Of a stretch of 11,487 nt of DNA, positions 1 to 5,585 are shown one piece after another. The position numbers were made by a program, and so were the translations under genes. Within the stretch, counting starts at the first letter, position 1. The number at the start of each line of letters is the position of its first letter. Source of the DNA: Methanocorpusculaceae archaeon UBA456 (GTDB lineage: Archaea > Halobacteriota > Methanomicrobia > Methanomicrobiales > Methanocorpusculaceae); the NCBI GenBank assembly GCA_002496395.1, contig DAJQ01000013.1, forward strand, positions 23,186 through 34,672, in the 5' to 3' direction. The notes beneath the pieces are model-generated. The model worked only from the letters and a program-made list of their open reading frames with translations, did not search any database and had not been told where the DNA came from.

Positions 1-17
1 TGAAAGGCAGGTGGGAC

Positions 18-31
18 CGGATCAAAATCCG
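18..31 (-). terminator. Weak hairpin downstream of the flavoprotein gene
   Basis: CGGAT and ATCCG pair across a four-base CAAA loop just beyond the stop codon of the minus-strand flavoprotein gene. The stem is only 5 bp. On the minus strand it is not followed by a real T tract, so a role in termination is a guess based on position. Confidence 0.2.
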
Positions 32-32
32 A

Positions 33-740
33 TCAGATCCCCTTCAGGGAGCATGAGAGGCGGAGGGAGCTGTGAACCATATTTTCAAGATCCTCCTGCG
101 TATAAGGATTTTCTTCGATCTTCTCCCAGTCGCGGGTGGTATCCTCGTCATTCTCCCCAACCCACGAGGTGATCGCAACATCCGGGATAGAGAAACCGAG
201 CCACGAGAAGAAGTTGAAGAGATTTCCTGCTACATGCTGGATGCCATCCACATGGCCGATGATAATGAGTCCTGCGACTTTGTTATGAATCATCCTGTTT
301 CCAAACCACGAGTACTGGTTCTCGATACAGTTCATCCGTTCGACGAATTTCTGGACAAGGGCCGAGTGGTTATTCCACCGGATCGGGGAGGCAAGGATGA
401 GAATATCGCACCCAAGCACCGCATCATAGACCCTCTGCATCTGATCATCGTTGTACTTCAGCGTCGACATGCAGGGATAGATGCAGTGGGAGGGATCTTC
501 TGAATAATTGCCTTCGCAATGATAAATCTTCAGATCTTTCAGCCTGATAAACTGGGTTATACAGCCAAATCCCTCGTATTTCTGAAGAGCCCTCTTCAGA
601 AGCCGCTCGGATTTGCTCATACCGCCATCCTGGCGGCTGGATCCGGATATTCCAAGCACTCTGATACCCCTGCACCGCTCCGGGTCAGGGGGCTCGATGA
701 TATTCACACCAAATTTTCGTCCGACAAAAGGGGCTGGCAT
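33..740 (-). CDS. NADPH-dependent FMN reductase / flavodoxin-like flavoprotein
   Basis: The 235-residue product looks like a flavodoxin-fold FMN reductase (PF03358-like), a soluble electron-transfer or oxidoreductase protein. A hydrophobic strand, RVLGISGSSR (27-36), followed by DGGMSKS is the FMN phosphate loop. LILASPIRWNNHSALVQKF (114-132) fits the second conserved strand and loop (family pattern SPxYxxxxSxxxKxFxxR). Cysteines 75, 86 and 90 lie in the insert where archaeal iron-sulfur flavoproteins (Isf) carry a compact cysteine motif. The spacing here, C-X10-C-X3-C with three cysteines, does not match the usual Isf motif, so a bound cluster is uncertain. Start: the ATG at 740 is the first in frame and leaves a 26-residue leader before the first strand. 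No ribosome site is visible, and a start after residue 27 would break the fold. It is divergent from the next gene. The physiological partner is unknown. Confidence 0.8.
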   Translation of the reverse strand: MPAPFVGRKFGVNIIEPPDPERCRGIRVLGISGSSRQDGGMSKSERLLKRALQKYEGFGCITQFIRLKDLKIYHCEGNYSEDPSHCIYPCMSTLKYNDDQMQRVYDAVLGCDILILASPIRWNNHSALVQKFVERMNCIENQYSWFGNRMIHNKVAGLIIIGHVDGIQHVAGNLFNFFSWLGFSIPDVAITSWVGENDEDTTRDWEKIEENPYTQEDLENMVHSSLRLSCSLKGI

Positions 741-822
741 AGCAGGTAGTCATCGCTTGTGTTATTTCTACCTGATGCTTTCGATCAATTCGGATCATAG
801 GTGGAGGGGAATTGACAGGAGG

Positions 823-831
823 TTTTTTATT
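823..831 (+). promoter_or_regulatory. Possible TATA box for the 101-residue gene
   Basis: A TTTTTTAT tract lies about 25 bases upstream of the ATG at 854, the distance expected between an archaeal TATA box and a transcription start at or next to the start codon (leaderless mRNA). An AGGAGGT just upstream (816-822) is too far from the ATG to act as its ribosome site. The assignment is positional only. Confidence 0.3.
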
Positions 832-853
832 CTGAAAAGTCCGAACAAATACT

Positions 854-1159
854 ATGAAGGAACGCTGTGTCAATAACTTAGGCGGCAAAGTTCTCATGAT
901 GGATGCAAAGCCTGATGAAGTGAATGAGTACGTCAGGAAGAACACCGCGGAACAGTATGAGATGTATCCGGATTTTGAGTTCCGCGGATTACATATGCTC
1001 CTGACAAAACCGATGCTTGTTGGGCTGAAGATCAAAAGGAAGAAAATTATCCTGCCATTCACCAAACTCTGCCCCAAATACGGAACCGTCCTCTATGAGA
1101 TCGATGCAGAAGACGGGGATTTTGAGGCGATCCGATCAGGGCTTAAGCGGGTGGAGTGA
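854..1159 (+). CDS. Conserved-looking small protein of unknown function
   Basis: I do not recognise this 101-residue protein. It is soluble in character, with no signal peptide or membrane segment. It alternates charged helix-like stretches (PDEVNEYVRKNTAEQYEMY, about 20-38) with hydrophobic strand-like stretches (GLHMLL; MLVGLKI; KKIILPF), and it has two cysteines, at positions 5 and 73. Codon use resembles the neighbouring genes. The ATG at 854 has no ribosome site but fits a leaderless start from the T-rich box at 823. ATG codons at 896 and 899, preceded by AGGCGG at a good distance, are alternatives that would remove the first 14 or 15 residues. Its stop overlaps a GTG (GTGA at 1156-1159), which suggests co-transcription with the YwbE-family gene. 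Confidence 0.6.
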   Translation: MKERCVNNLGGKVLMMDAKPDEVNEYVRKNTAEQYEMYPDFEFRGLHMLLTKPMLVGLKIKRKKIILPFTKLCPKYGTVLYEIDAEDGDFEAIRSGLKRVE

Positions 1160-1218
1160 AACCTGATACGCCCCCTCCTTCTGAAACCCTTATCCTTGAC
1201 GAGAACCAATTTTTATTG

Positions 1219-1413
1219 ATGAATGGCAGGAATCGATCCGATCTCCGGATCGGATCACAGGTGAGTGTTATCCAGAAGAAAGACCAGCGAAGTGGAAAGA
1301 CAACACAGGGGATTGTCGCTGCCATTTTAACAAACTCTTCTTTTCATCCCCATGGGGTGAAAGTCAGGCTGGCAGACGGTACCGTCGGCAGGGTTGCCTC
1401 AATTCAAGGGTGA
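1219..1413 (+). CDS. YwbE family protein (DUF2196)
   Basis: The 64-residue product matches the small YwbE/DUF2196 family, typically 60-70 residues and of unknown biochemical function. Family features seen are the MNGxxRSDL opening, KKDQRSGK (residues 20-27), GIVAAILTNSSFHPHGVKV with its conserved HPHG, and the ending RLADGTVGRV. The fold is probably a small beta barrel, by analogy with KOW/SH3-like proteins (inference). Start: I chose ATG 1219 because family members begin with MNG. A GTG at 1156 is in frame, overlaps the upstream stop as GTGA, and would add 21 residues rich in proline and charge that do not look like the family. A very strong hairpin lies just inside the gene at 1235-1256. 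The gene probably forms a unit with the 101-residue gene before it. Confidence 0.82.
   Translation: MNGRNRSDLRIGSQVSVIQKKDQRSGKTTQGIVAAILTNSSFHPHGVKVRLADGTVGRVASIQG
1235..1256 (+). repeat. Perfect 9-bp inverted repeat with UNCG tetraloop inside ywbE
   Basis: GATCCGATC (1235-1243) pairs perfectly with GATCGGATC (1248-1256) around the loop TCCG. In RNA this is C(UCCG)G, a member of the very stable UNCG tetraloop class. It begins 13 bases after the chosen start codon's last base, so it could affect ribosome loading or mRNA stability. It is also constrained as coding sequence. Confidence 0.75.
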
Positions 1414-1540
1414 AAAGACAAGGAACGGAATGGAGTGCCAATCCCATCCCGTCAGTATTTCCGGGCAGAACGCGTTTGATCCGAAGTAAAAATTTGTCGA
1501 TAGATCAGACAAAACCAAGGTGTGGTGAATGTTGGTGCCT

Positions 1541-1553
1541 GTTTTTATTTTTC
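1541..1553 (+). terminator. T-rich archaeal-type terminator after ywbE
   Basis: The coding strand reads GTTTTTATTTTTC, the kind of T run at which archaeal RNA polymerase commonly stops. A short weak stem (ACCAA with TTGGT, 1514-1536) precedes it. It would end the transcript of the 101-residue gene and ywbE. Confidence 0.45.
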
Positions 1554-1692
1554 ACGTCTGCTCCAATAACAGAGTGGGCTTTGATAAGGATTAAGGTTTA
1601 AGTTAAGTTAATTTATTTAATTCTTCGGAGAGGGTGATATCAGCTTCGATCCGCATGATTGCCTCTTCACATTCGCACTCCGCGGGATAACC

Positions 1693-1700
1693 GTATTTAC
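1693..1700 (+). promoter_or_regulatory. Possible TATA box for the ruvCAB operon
   Basis: GTATTTAC is centred about 29 bases before the ruvC ATG, and no ribosome site precedes that ATG. A leaderless or nearly leaderless start would explain both. The AT-rich TTAATTTATTTAA block near 1606 is an alternative promoter that would give a leader of nearly 90 bases. Confidence 0.3.
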
Positions 1701-1725
1701 CATGAGAACCGAAGATCCATAAATC

Positions 1726-2199
1726 ATGATTGTTATCGGGATAGATCCGGGCATTGCCCGTGTGGGGTATGGGGTGATCGAAAAGCAGGAACGGGGGATG
1801 CGGCCCCTCTGTTACGGCTGTATCGAGACGGCTGCCCGGGATCGGACGACGAGCCATCGTCTTCATGAGATTTATACCCGGATACAGGCACTTATCGCAG
1901 AACATTCGCCTGACGAGATCGCAGTTGAAGAGCTCTTCTTCACAAAGAATGTGACATCGGCAATTCGGGTTGCCGAGGTGCGGGGGGTCATTCTGCTTGC
2001 AGCAGAAGAGAGGGGTATCAAAATCGTCGAATATACTCCAAACCAGATCAAGCTGGCAGTATCAGGATCGGGCCGGGCTAAGAAAGAGCAGGTGCAGGAT
2101 ATGGTTCGCCGCCTCCTGAAGCTTGACGAGATCCCCCGTCCCGATGATGCAGCCGATGGCTTAGCGATTGCACTCTGCCATATCAATACCCTGAGGTGA
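1726..2199 (+). CDS. ruvC: Crossover junction endodeoxyribonuclease RuvC
   Basis: RuvC is a homodimeric nuclease of the RNase H-like fold. It cuts Holliday junctions symmetrically and works with the RuvAB branch-migration motor in recombinational repair. At 157 residues it is slightly shorter than the E. coli protein. All four acidic catalytic positions are present: D7 in the opening IGIDPG, E68 in AVEELFF, and D141 and D144 in DDAADGLAIA. The EELFFTKN and YTPNQIKLAVSGSGRAKKEQV segments are typical of the family. The ATG at 1726 puts the first catalytic aspartate at residue 7, as in E. coli. No ribosome site is visible, so the mRNA may be leaderless. It is the first gene of ruvC-ruvA-ruvB, with ruvA starting 5 bases after its stop. 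The gene is bacterial in type and rare in archaea, so horizontal acquisition by an ancestor is likely. Confidence 0.97.
   Translation: MIVIGIDPGIARVGYGVIEKQERGMRPLCYGCIETAARDRTTSHRLHEIYTRIQALIAEHSPDEIAVEELFFTKNVTSAIRVAEVRGVILLAAEERGIKIVEYTPNQIKLAVSGSGRAKKEQVQDMVRRLLKLDEIPRPDDAADGLAIALCHINTLR
2193..2199 (+). promoter_or_regulatory. Ribosome binding site that fixes the ruvA start
   Basis: GAGGTGA overlaps the ruvC stop and lies six bases before ATG 2205. It matches the archaeal Shine-Dalgarno core, and it favours that ATG over the in-frame GTG at 2196, which is part of the site itself. Confidence 0.8.
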
Positions 2200-2204
2200 C
2201 ATAC

Positions 2205-2798
2205 ATGTTCGCACACATAACCGGAACGCTCTCATCAGTCGGGGAGAAGTCAGTTGTGCTTGATGTCGGCGGGATTGGATACCTTTTGCAGGTGAGCCAG
2301 CCAACACTCCGGGAGATACAGAATGCCGAAGGGCCGGTGAAGCTCTTCACACAGCTTGTTGTCAGGGAGGATGCCCTCACCCTGTACGGGTTCCACCGGC
2401 AGAGCGAGCGGGAACTCTTCCAGATCCTGATCAATGTCTCGGGGATCGGGCCCCAGATTGCACTCAACATCCTCTCCCAGATCTCGCTTGAGCAGTTTGC
2501 AATGGCAATTATCAGTGATGATGAGCGTGTGCTCACCAGTATCTCGGGGATCGGGCCAAAGAGTGCAAAACGGCTGATCCTGGAACTGAAAGAGACGATG
2601 AAGAAGAAACGGGGATCATTTGTGGGGAAAGACGAGCATATGCCTGCATCTGATGCGAAATCAGCCTTAGTATCCCTTGGATTTTCAGAGCGGGAGGCCG
2701 AGGAGTCAGTGAAAGCGGTGATGGAGCGGTTGCCGGAAGGGAGCGTGCAGGCGATCATTAAAGCCGCACTCCAGCATATGAAGGAGAGAAGAACGTGA
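2205..2798 (+). CDS. ruvA: Holliday junction branch migration protein RuvA
   Basis: RuvA binds the four-way junction as a tetramer or octamer and loads the RuvB motors. The 197-residue product has the full three-domain layout. An N-terminal OB-fold (about 1-62) contains VREDALTLYGF, with the acidic-pin pair E55-D56 at the same numbers as in E. coli. Two helix-hairpin-helix motifs follow, each containing SGIGP (79-83 and 114-118). After a linker of about 135-150 comes a C-terminal three-helix domain (SALVSLGFSEREAEESVKA) that contacts RuvB. The start at ATG 2205 gives the family-typical MFAHITG opening and has a strong ribosome site. The GTG at 2196 would add three residues. The stop overlaps the ruvB start (GTGA), indicating translational coupling. 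Confidence 0.97.
   Translation: MFAHITGTLSSVGEKSVVLDVGGIGYLLQVSQPTLREIQNAEGPVKLFTQLVVREDALTLYGFHRQSERELFQILINVSGIGPQIALNILSQISLEQFAMAIISDDERVLTSISGIGPKSAKRLILELKETMKKKRGSFVGKDEHMPASDAKSALVSLGFSEREAEESVKAVMERLPEGSVQAIIKAALQHMKERRT
2437..2558 (+). repeat. 16-base direct repeat encoding the two RuvA HhH turns
   Basis: TCTCGGGGATCGGGCC occurs at 2437-2452 and again at 2543-2558. Both copies encode SGIGP at the hairpin of a helix-hairpin-helix motif. The identity goes beyond the protein requirement but is easily explained by shared codon preference in duplicated motifs. Confidence 0.6.
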
Positions 2799-3805
2799 GC
2801 GATCGGATCATCACCCCAATAAAGTTCGAGGACGAGATCGACGATCCCGCGATCAGGCCCGCCCGGCTTGATGAGTTCGTCGGCCAGCCCCAGATCAAAG
2901 AGGCACTCAGAATAGCAATCGAAGCGGCAAAGATTAGGGGCGAGACCCTTGACCATATCCTCTTCTCAGGGCCTCCCGGCCTTGGGAAGACGACGCTCGC
3001 CCAGATCATCGCCCGTGAGATGGGATCGGCAATACGGAGCACAACCGGCCCTGTTCTTGACAAGCCGGGCGATCTCGCCGCCCAGCTGACTGCATTATCA
3101 AATGGGGATCTCCTGTTTATCGATGAGATTCACCGGCTGAACCCGGTCGTTGAAGAGATCCTGTACCCGGCGATGGAGGACTACAGTATCGATGTGATGA
3201 TCGGTGAGGGGCCGGGGGCACGTGCAATCCAGCTCCCTCTCGACCAGTTCACCCTTGTTGGCGCAACGACACGGGTCGGCCTCCTCGGCTCCCCACTCCG
3301 TGACCGGTTCGGCCTCATCTTCCGGCTGAACCTCTACGAAGTCGACGATCTCCTCTCGATTGTGAAACGATCGGCTGCGATCCTGAAGATCCCGATCTCC
3401 GAAGATGGAGCGCTTGAGATCGCAAAACGGAGCCGGGGAACCCCGAGGATCGCAAACCGGCTCCTCAGGCGTGTCCGCGATTATGCAACGGTCCGGGGGG
3501 ACGGCTCGATCTCCCATGAATCGGCTGATGCAGCTCTCAGTATCCTCGGGATCGATCCCCTCGGCCTTGATGATCTGGATCGCAGGATCATCACCGTGGT
3601 CGCCCGTGACTTTGGCGGGGGGCCTGTCGGGGTGAAGACGATCGCAATCTCTATCGGAGAGGAGGTCAGGACGATCGAAGAGGTGTATGAGCCGTACCTG
3701 ATCAGGATCGGGTTTTTGAAACGGACGCCGAAGGGGCGGGAAACGACTGAAGCGGCGGTTGAGCATCTCTTTTCAGATGGGAAGAAAGAACCTAATTACG
3801 ACTAG
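2795..3805 (+). CDS. ruvB: Holliday junction branch migration ATPase RuvB
   Basis: RuvB is the hexameric AAA+ motor that pumps DNA through the RuvA-bound junction. The 336-residue length is normal. Motifs seen are the opening RPARLDEFVGQ, Walker A GPPGLGKTT (59-67), Walker B LLFIDEIHRL (106-115), sensor 1 GATTR (156-160), arginine finger in LRDRFG (168-173), and the sensor 2 segment RGTPRIANRLLRRVRD. A winged-helix C-terminus follows, with DFGGGPVGVKTIA and FLKRTPKGRE. The start is GTG 2795 within GTGA, overlapping the ruvA stop, with GGAGAG upstream. The stop is TAG, with an in-frame TAA two codons later (TAG TAC TAA), so any amber readthrough would add only two residues. A short inverted repeat (CTAATC/GATTAG, 3808-3821) follows but has no T tract. 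This is the last gene of ruvCAB. Confidence 0.98.
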   Translation: MSDRIITPIKFEDEIDDPAIRPARLDEFVGQPQIKEALRIAIEAAKIRGETLDHILFSGPPGLGKTTLAQIIAREMGSAIRSTTGPVLDKPGDLAAQLTALSNGDLLFIDEIHRLNPVVEEILYPAMEDYSIDVMIGEGPGARAIQLPLDQFTLVGATTRVGLLGSPLRDRFGLIFRLNLYEVDDLLSIVKRSAAILKIPISEDGALEIAKRSRGTPRIANRLLRRVRDYATVRGDGSISHESADAALSILGIDPLGLDDLDRRIITVVARDFGGGPVGVKTIAISIGEEVRTIEEVYEPYLIRIGFLKRTPKGRETTEAAVEHLFSDGKKEPNYD

Positions 3806-3861
3806 TACTAATCAGGATTAGGATTTATCCGGACTATAACATGAAAACGGTTGAAAATTCA

Positions 3862-3983
3862 TCACCGGATAGTGAGAATAAACGTCTGTATGACACATTC
3901 TGCCTGCCACCATGCCTCATAGACATCTGCCTGGTGGGCATAGTCGGGATCAGGATGCCCAGCCTCGGATTATATGGATTCAT
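3862..3983 (-). pseudogene. Possible frameshifted small gene remnant
   Basis: Between a TAA (3970-3972) and a TGA (3862-3864) the minus strand has 35 open codons. They read GHPDPDYAHQADVYEAWWQA and onward, a composition that looks like real protein, but there is no start codon in that frame. An ATG at 3983 opens another frame (MNPYNPRLG), and one missing base near 3955 would join the two into a protein of about 43 residues. The TATA-like box at 4009-4020 reads well on this strand too, 26-37 bases upstream. This could be decay, a sequence error or chance, and no family is recognised. Confidence 0.17.
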
Positions 3984-4008
3984 GAGGAAGAGTCGTTCAT
4001 ATCCATCC

Positions 4009-4020
4009 AAAATATTTATA
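4009..4020 (+). promoter_or_regulatory. TATA box of the CoM biosynthesis operon
   Basis: AAAATATTTATA, preceded by CC (a plausible BRE context), is the best TATA-like element in the window. A start about 25 bases downstream falls near 4040, inside the first inverted repeat of GATAATG-like elements. That leaves a leader of about 75 bases before ATG 4117. Confidence 0.6.
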
Positions 4021-4025
4021 CCATT

Positions 4026-4051
4026 AGATAATGAGTCATCAATGATTATCT
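4026..4051 (+). promoter_or_regulatory. Candidate operator, inverted repeat 1
   Basis: AGATAATGA (4026-4034) and TGATTATCT (4043-4051) are inverted copies with one mismatch and an 8-base spacer. They lie over the predicted transcription start, the classic place for a repressor site in archaea. A second inverted repeat of the same element follows at 4085-4105. The regulator is not identified. Confidence 0.45.
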
Positions 4052-4084
4052 CATAAGACCATATTAGTCCCAATAAAGGAAAAC

Positions 4085-4105
4085 CATTATCATCCCTCGA
4101 TAATG
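4085..4105 (+). promoter_or_regulatory. Candidate operator, inverted repeat 2
   Basis: CATTATC (4085-4091) and GATAATG (4099-4105) are perfect inverted copies around a 7-base spacer. They repeat the core of the element at 4026-4051. The pair lies in the predicted leader, 12 to 32 bases before the ATG of the first operon gene. It could be a second protein site or an RNA hairpin close to the ribosome entry region. Confidence 0.45.
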
Positions 4106-4116
4106 AAGAACTGATC

Positions 4117-4884
4117 ATGCATACGATCACCATCCTCCCCGGCCATGATCGGAATGGCAACCCCGAAACGTTTGAGGCACTCCATCTCCGCCCTGGCGAC
4201 ACCCTCGCAATCGTCGGCCCGACGGGTTCTGGCAAGAGCGCCTTCATCAACGATATCGAGGTCTTTGCGCAGGGCGATACCGCAACCGGCAGGCGGATCC
4301 TCCTTGATGGCGAAACACCGCCTGAGCGGTTCGTCAGGGATCCTGCCTGCAAGCCGATCGCCCTCATCACCCAGACCACGAAGTGCCTTGCGGATCTCAC
4401 CGTTGAAGAGTTCCTGGGCATGCATCTCCGTGCACGGAAGATCACTGAAGGGGACTTAATCGAGAAGACGATCCGGCTTGCAAACGAGTTCACAGGTGAG
4501 CCGATCCGTCCAGAATGCCGGATCTCCTCCCTCTCCGGCGGCCAGACGAGGTCGCTACTTATTGCGGATGCTGTGATCATCTCAAATGCTCCAATCATCC
4601 TCCTCGATGAGGTGGAGAACGCAGGCATCTTCCGTGACCGTGTCATCACCTGCCTCAAGAAATCCGGCACATCCGTCATCTTCGTCACCCATGACCCGCT
4701 CGTCTCCCTGATGTCTGACAGGCGGATCGTGATGGGGAACGGAGCTGTGAAGGCGGTGCTTGAGCCGGATGGATCTGAGGAGTCGGTGCTGAAGCATGTC
4801 ACCGAGATCGATCTCTACCTCTCTTCGCTCCGTGAGCGGCTCAGATCAGGCGAAGTTCTCAGGGAGACGGTTGCTGCCGCATGA
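4117..4884 (+). CDS. Solitary ABC-type ATPase of the CoM gene cluster
   Basis: A 255-residue soluble ATPase with one ABC nucleotide-binding domain. Motifs are Walker A GPTGSGKS (34-41), Q-loop glutamine 86 in LITQTTK, signature LSGGQ (139-143), Walker B IILLDE (160-165) and H-loop histidine in VTHD (190-193). The D-loop, SALD in ordinary transporters, is replaced by ENAG (167-170). No membrane segments exist, and no permease or binding-protein gene is nearby. A transport role is therefore doubtful, and a soluble role such as ATP-driven activation or assembly of a metalloenzyme fits the context better (inference). It is the first gene of a six-gene operon; its stop overlaps the next start as ATGA. 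The ATG at 4117 lacks a clear ribosome site, and the nearby ATG at 4103 ends at once at a TGA. Distant similarity to other soluble ABC ATPases such as AtwA of methyl-CoM reductase activation is possible but untested. Confidence 0.85.
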   Translation: MHTITILPGHDRNGNPETFEALHLRPGDTLAIVGPTGSGKSAFINDIEVFAQGDTATGRRILLDGETPPERFVRDPACKPIALITQTTKCLADLTVEEFLGMHLRARKITEGDLIEKTIRLANEFTGEPIRPECRISSLSGGQTRSLLIADAVIISNAPIILLDEVENAGIFRDRVITCLKKSGTSVIFVTHDPLVSLMSDRRIVMGNGAVKAVLEPDGSEESVLKHVTEIDLYLSSLRERLRSGEVLRETVAAA

Positions 4885-5585
4885 AGCTGATCATCGTCGC
4901 CGGGCCGCCGTCTGCGGGGAAGACGGCAGTGATCCGGCAGATCCTGAGCCATCTCCCGGTAAAAAATGCTGCGTACCTGAAGATCGATGTTATCTATGCA
5001 AACGAGGATGAGGAGATCACCCGTGATTTTGGTATTCCCACACGAAAGGTCATCTCCGGCGATCTCTGCCCGGACCATGCCGGGATCACCGTTCTTTCCG
5101 ATGCCCTGCTCTGGGCAGAAGCAGAGGGTGCCGAATTCCTGATCGTTGAATCTGCCGGACTCTGCCTCAGGTGCACCCCCTACACGACCGAGTCGCTTGG
5201 CATAGCGGTCCTCTCCGCGATCTCAGGCACCCATTCTCCCTATAAGATGAGCCCGATGATTGCACTTGCGGATGCTGCGGTTGTCACCAGGATCGATCTC
5301 GTCTCACAGGCAGAAAAAGAGGTCTTCCGGGAGGCGATCCGGGATGTTGCACCGGCAGTCGAGATTGTCGAGACAAATGCCGTCATCGGGACCGGGATGC
5401 GGTACCTGATGAAGATCATCAATGATCTCCAGCCGATTACTGATCCGGCGGCACTCACCCTCCGGGGCAGCCCGCCCCTTGGCGTATGCACCGTCTGTGT
5501 CGGGAAGAAGCAGATCGGGTGGGAGAACCATTTCGGTGTTGTCAGAAGGCTGGAAGGTGCAGACACCCTCTTCAGGGGTGAATAG
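4881..5585 (+). CDS. HypB/CobW-like P-loop GTPase
   Basis: A 234-residue SIMIBI-class GTPase resembling HypB/UreG/CobW, proteins that deliver metals or drive insertion of metal centres. Seen are Walker A GPPSAGKT (8-15), a metal-switch-like GDLCPDHAG (60-68), VESAGLCLRC (89-98, compare ENVGNLVCP of HypB), and TRID (136-139) in the position of the NKxD guanine-specificity motif. A C-terminal C203-X2-C206 pair, with C63, C95 and C98, could bind metal or cluster. It starts within ATGA, overlapping the ABC ATPase stop. It ends with TAG directly followed by the ATG of the 4Fe-4S protein, with no spacer and in the same frame. Its context points to maturation or activation of the Fe-S enzymes encoded next. 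The metal and target are unknown. Confidence 0.82.
   Translation: MKLIIVAGPPSAGKTAVIRQILSHLPVKNAAYLKIDVIYANEDEEITRDFGIPTRKVISGDLCPDHAGITVLSDALLWAEAEGAEFLIVESAGLCLRCTPYTTESLGIAVLSAISGTHSPYKMSPMIALADAAVVTRIDLVSQAEKEVFREAIRDVAPAVEIVETNAVIGTGMRYLMKIINDLQPITDPAALTLRGSPPLGVCTVCVGKKQIGWENHFGVVRRLEGADTLFRGE

Larger units (their letters stand above)
1414..1725. other. Non-coding gap between ywbE and ruvC
   Basis: This stretch of about 310 bases holds no convincing complete gene. From left to right it contains weakly structured sequence, a T-rich tract (1541-1553), an AT-rich block with repeated TTAAG/TTAAT units (about 1583-1620), and a protein-like open stretch on the minus strand (1603-1725) with no start codon. 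A possible TATA element for ruvC lies at 1693-1700. No tRNA, rRNA or CRISPR repeat was recognised. Confidence 0.6.
3806..4116. other. Gap between ruvB and the CoM operon with regulatory signals
   Basis: This roughly 310-base stretch holds a small inverted repeat just after ruvB (3808-3821) and a protein-like but start-less minus-strand stretch (3862-3969). It also holds a strong TATA-like box (4009-4020) and four GATAATG-like elements (4026-4105). A 71-codon plus-strand ORF here (3841-4056) overlaps the promoter and shows no recognisable domain, so I do not call it a gene. The region mainly serves as the control region of the operon that starts at 4117. Confidence 0.55.

Noticed and set aside
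1156..1218. N-terminal extension of the YwbE protein from GTG 1156
   Set aside because: The extra 21 residues do not look like the family, whose members begin at the MNG encoded from 1219. The GTGA overlap leaves it as an alternative start only.
1410..1601. 63-codon plus-strand ORF overlapping the ywbE stop
   Set aside because: The translation looks random and runs through the T-rich terminator. Only the GTGA overlap argued for it.
2183..2956. 257-codon open frame on the minus strand
   Set aside because: It is antisense to ruvA and the start of ruvB. It is serine/arginine-rich and has no domain.
3841..4056. 71-codon plus-strand ORF between ruvB and the ABC ATPase
   Set aside because: It has no ribosome site, no recognisable family, and its last part overlaps the TATA box and first inverted repeat of the next operon. 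It remains possible but unsupported.
3834..4802. 322-codon open frame on the minus strand
   Set aside because: It is antisense to the ABC ATPase and runs through the promoter region. The plus-strand ATPase motifs are decisive.
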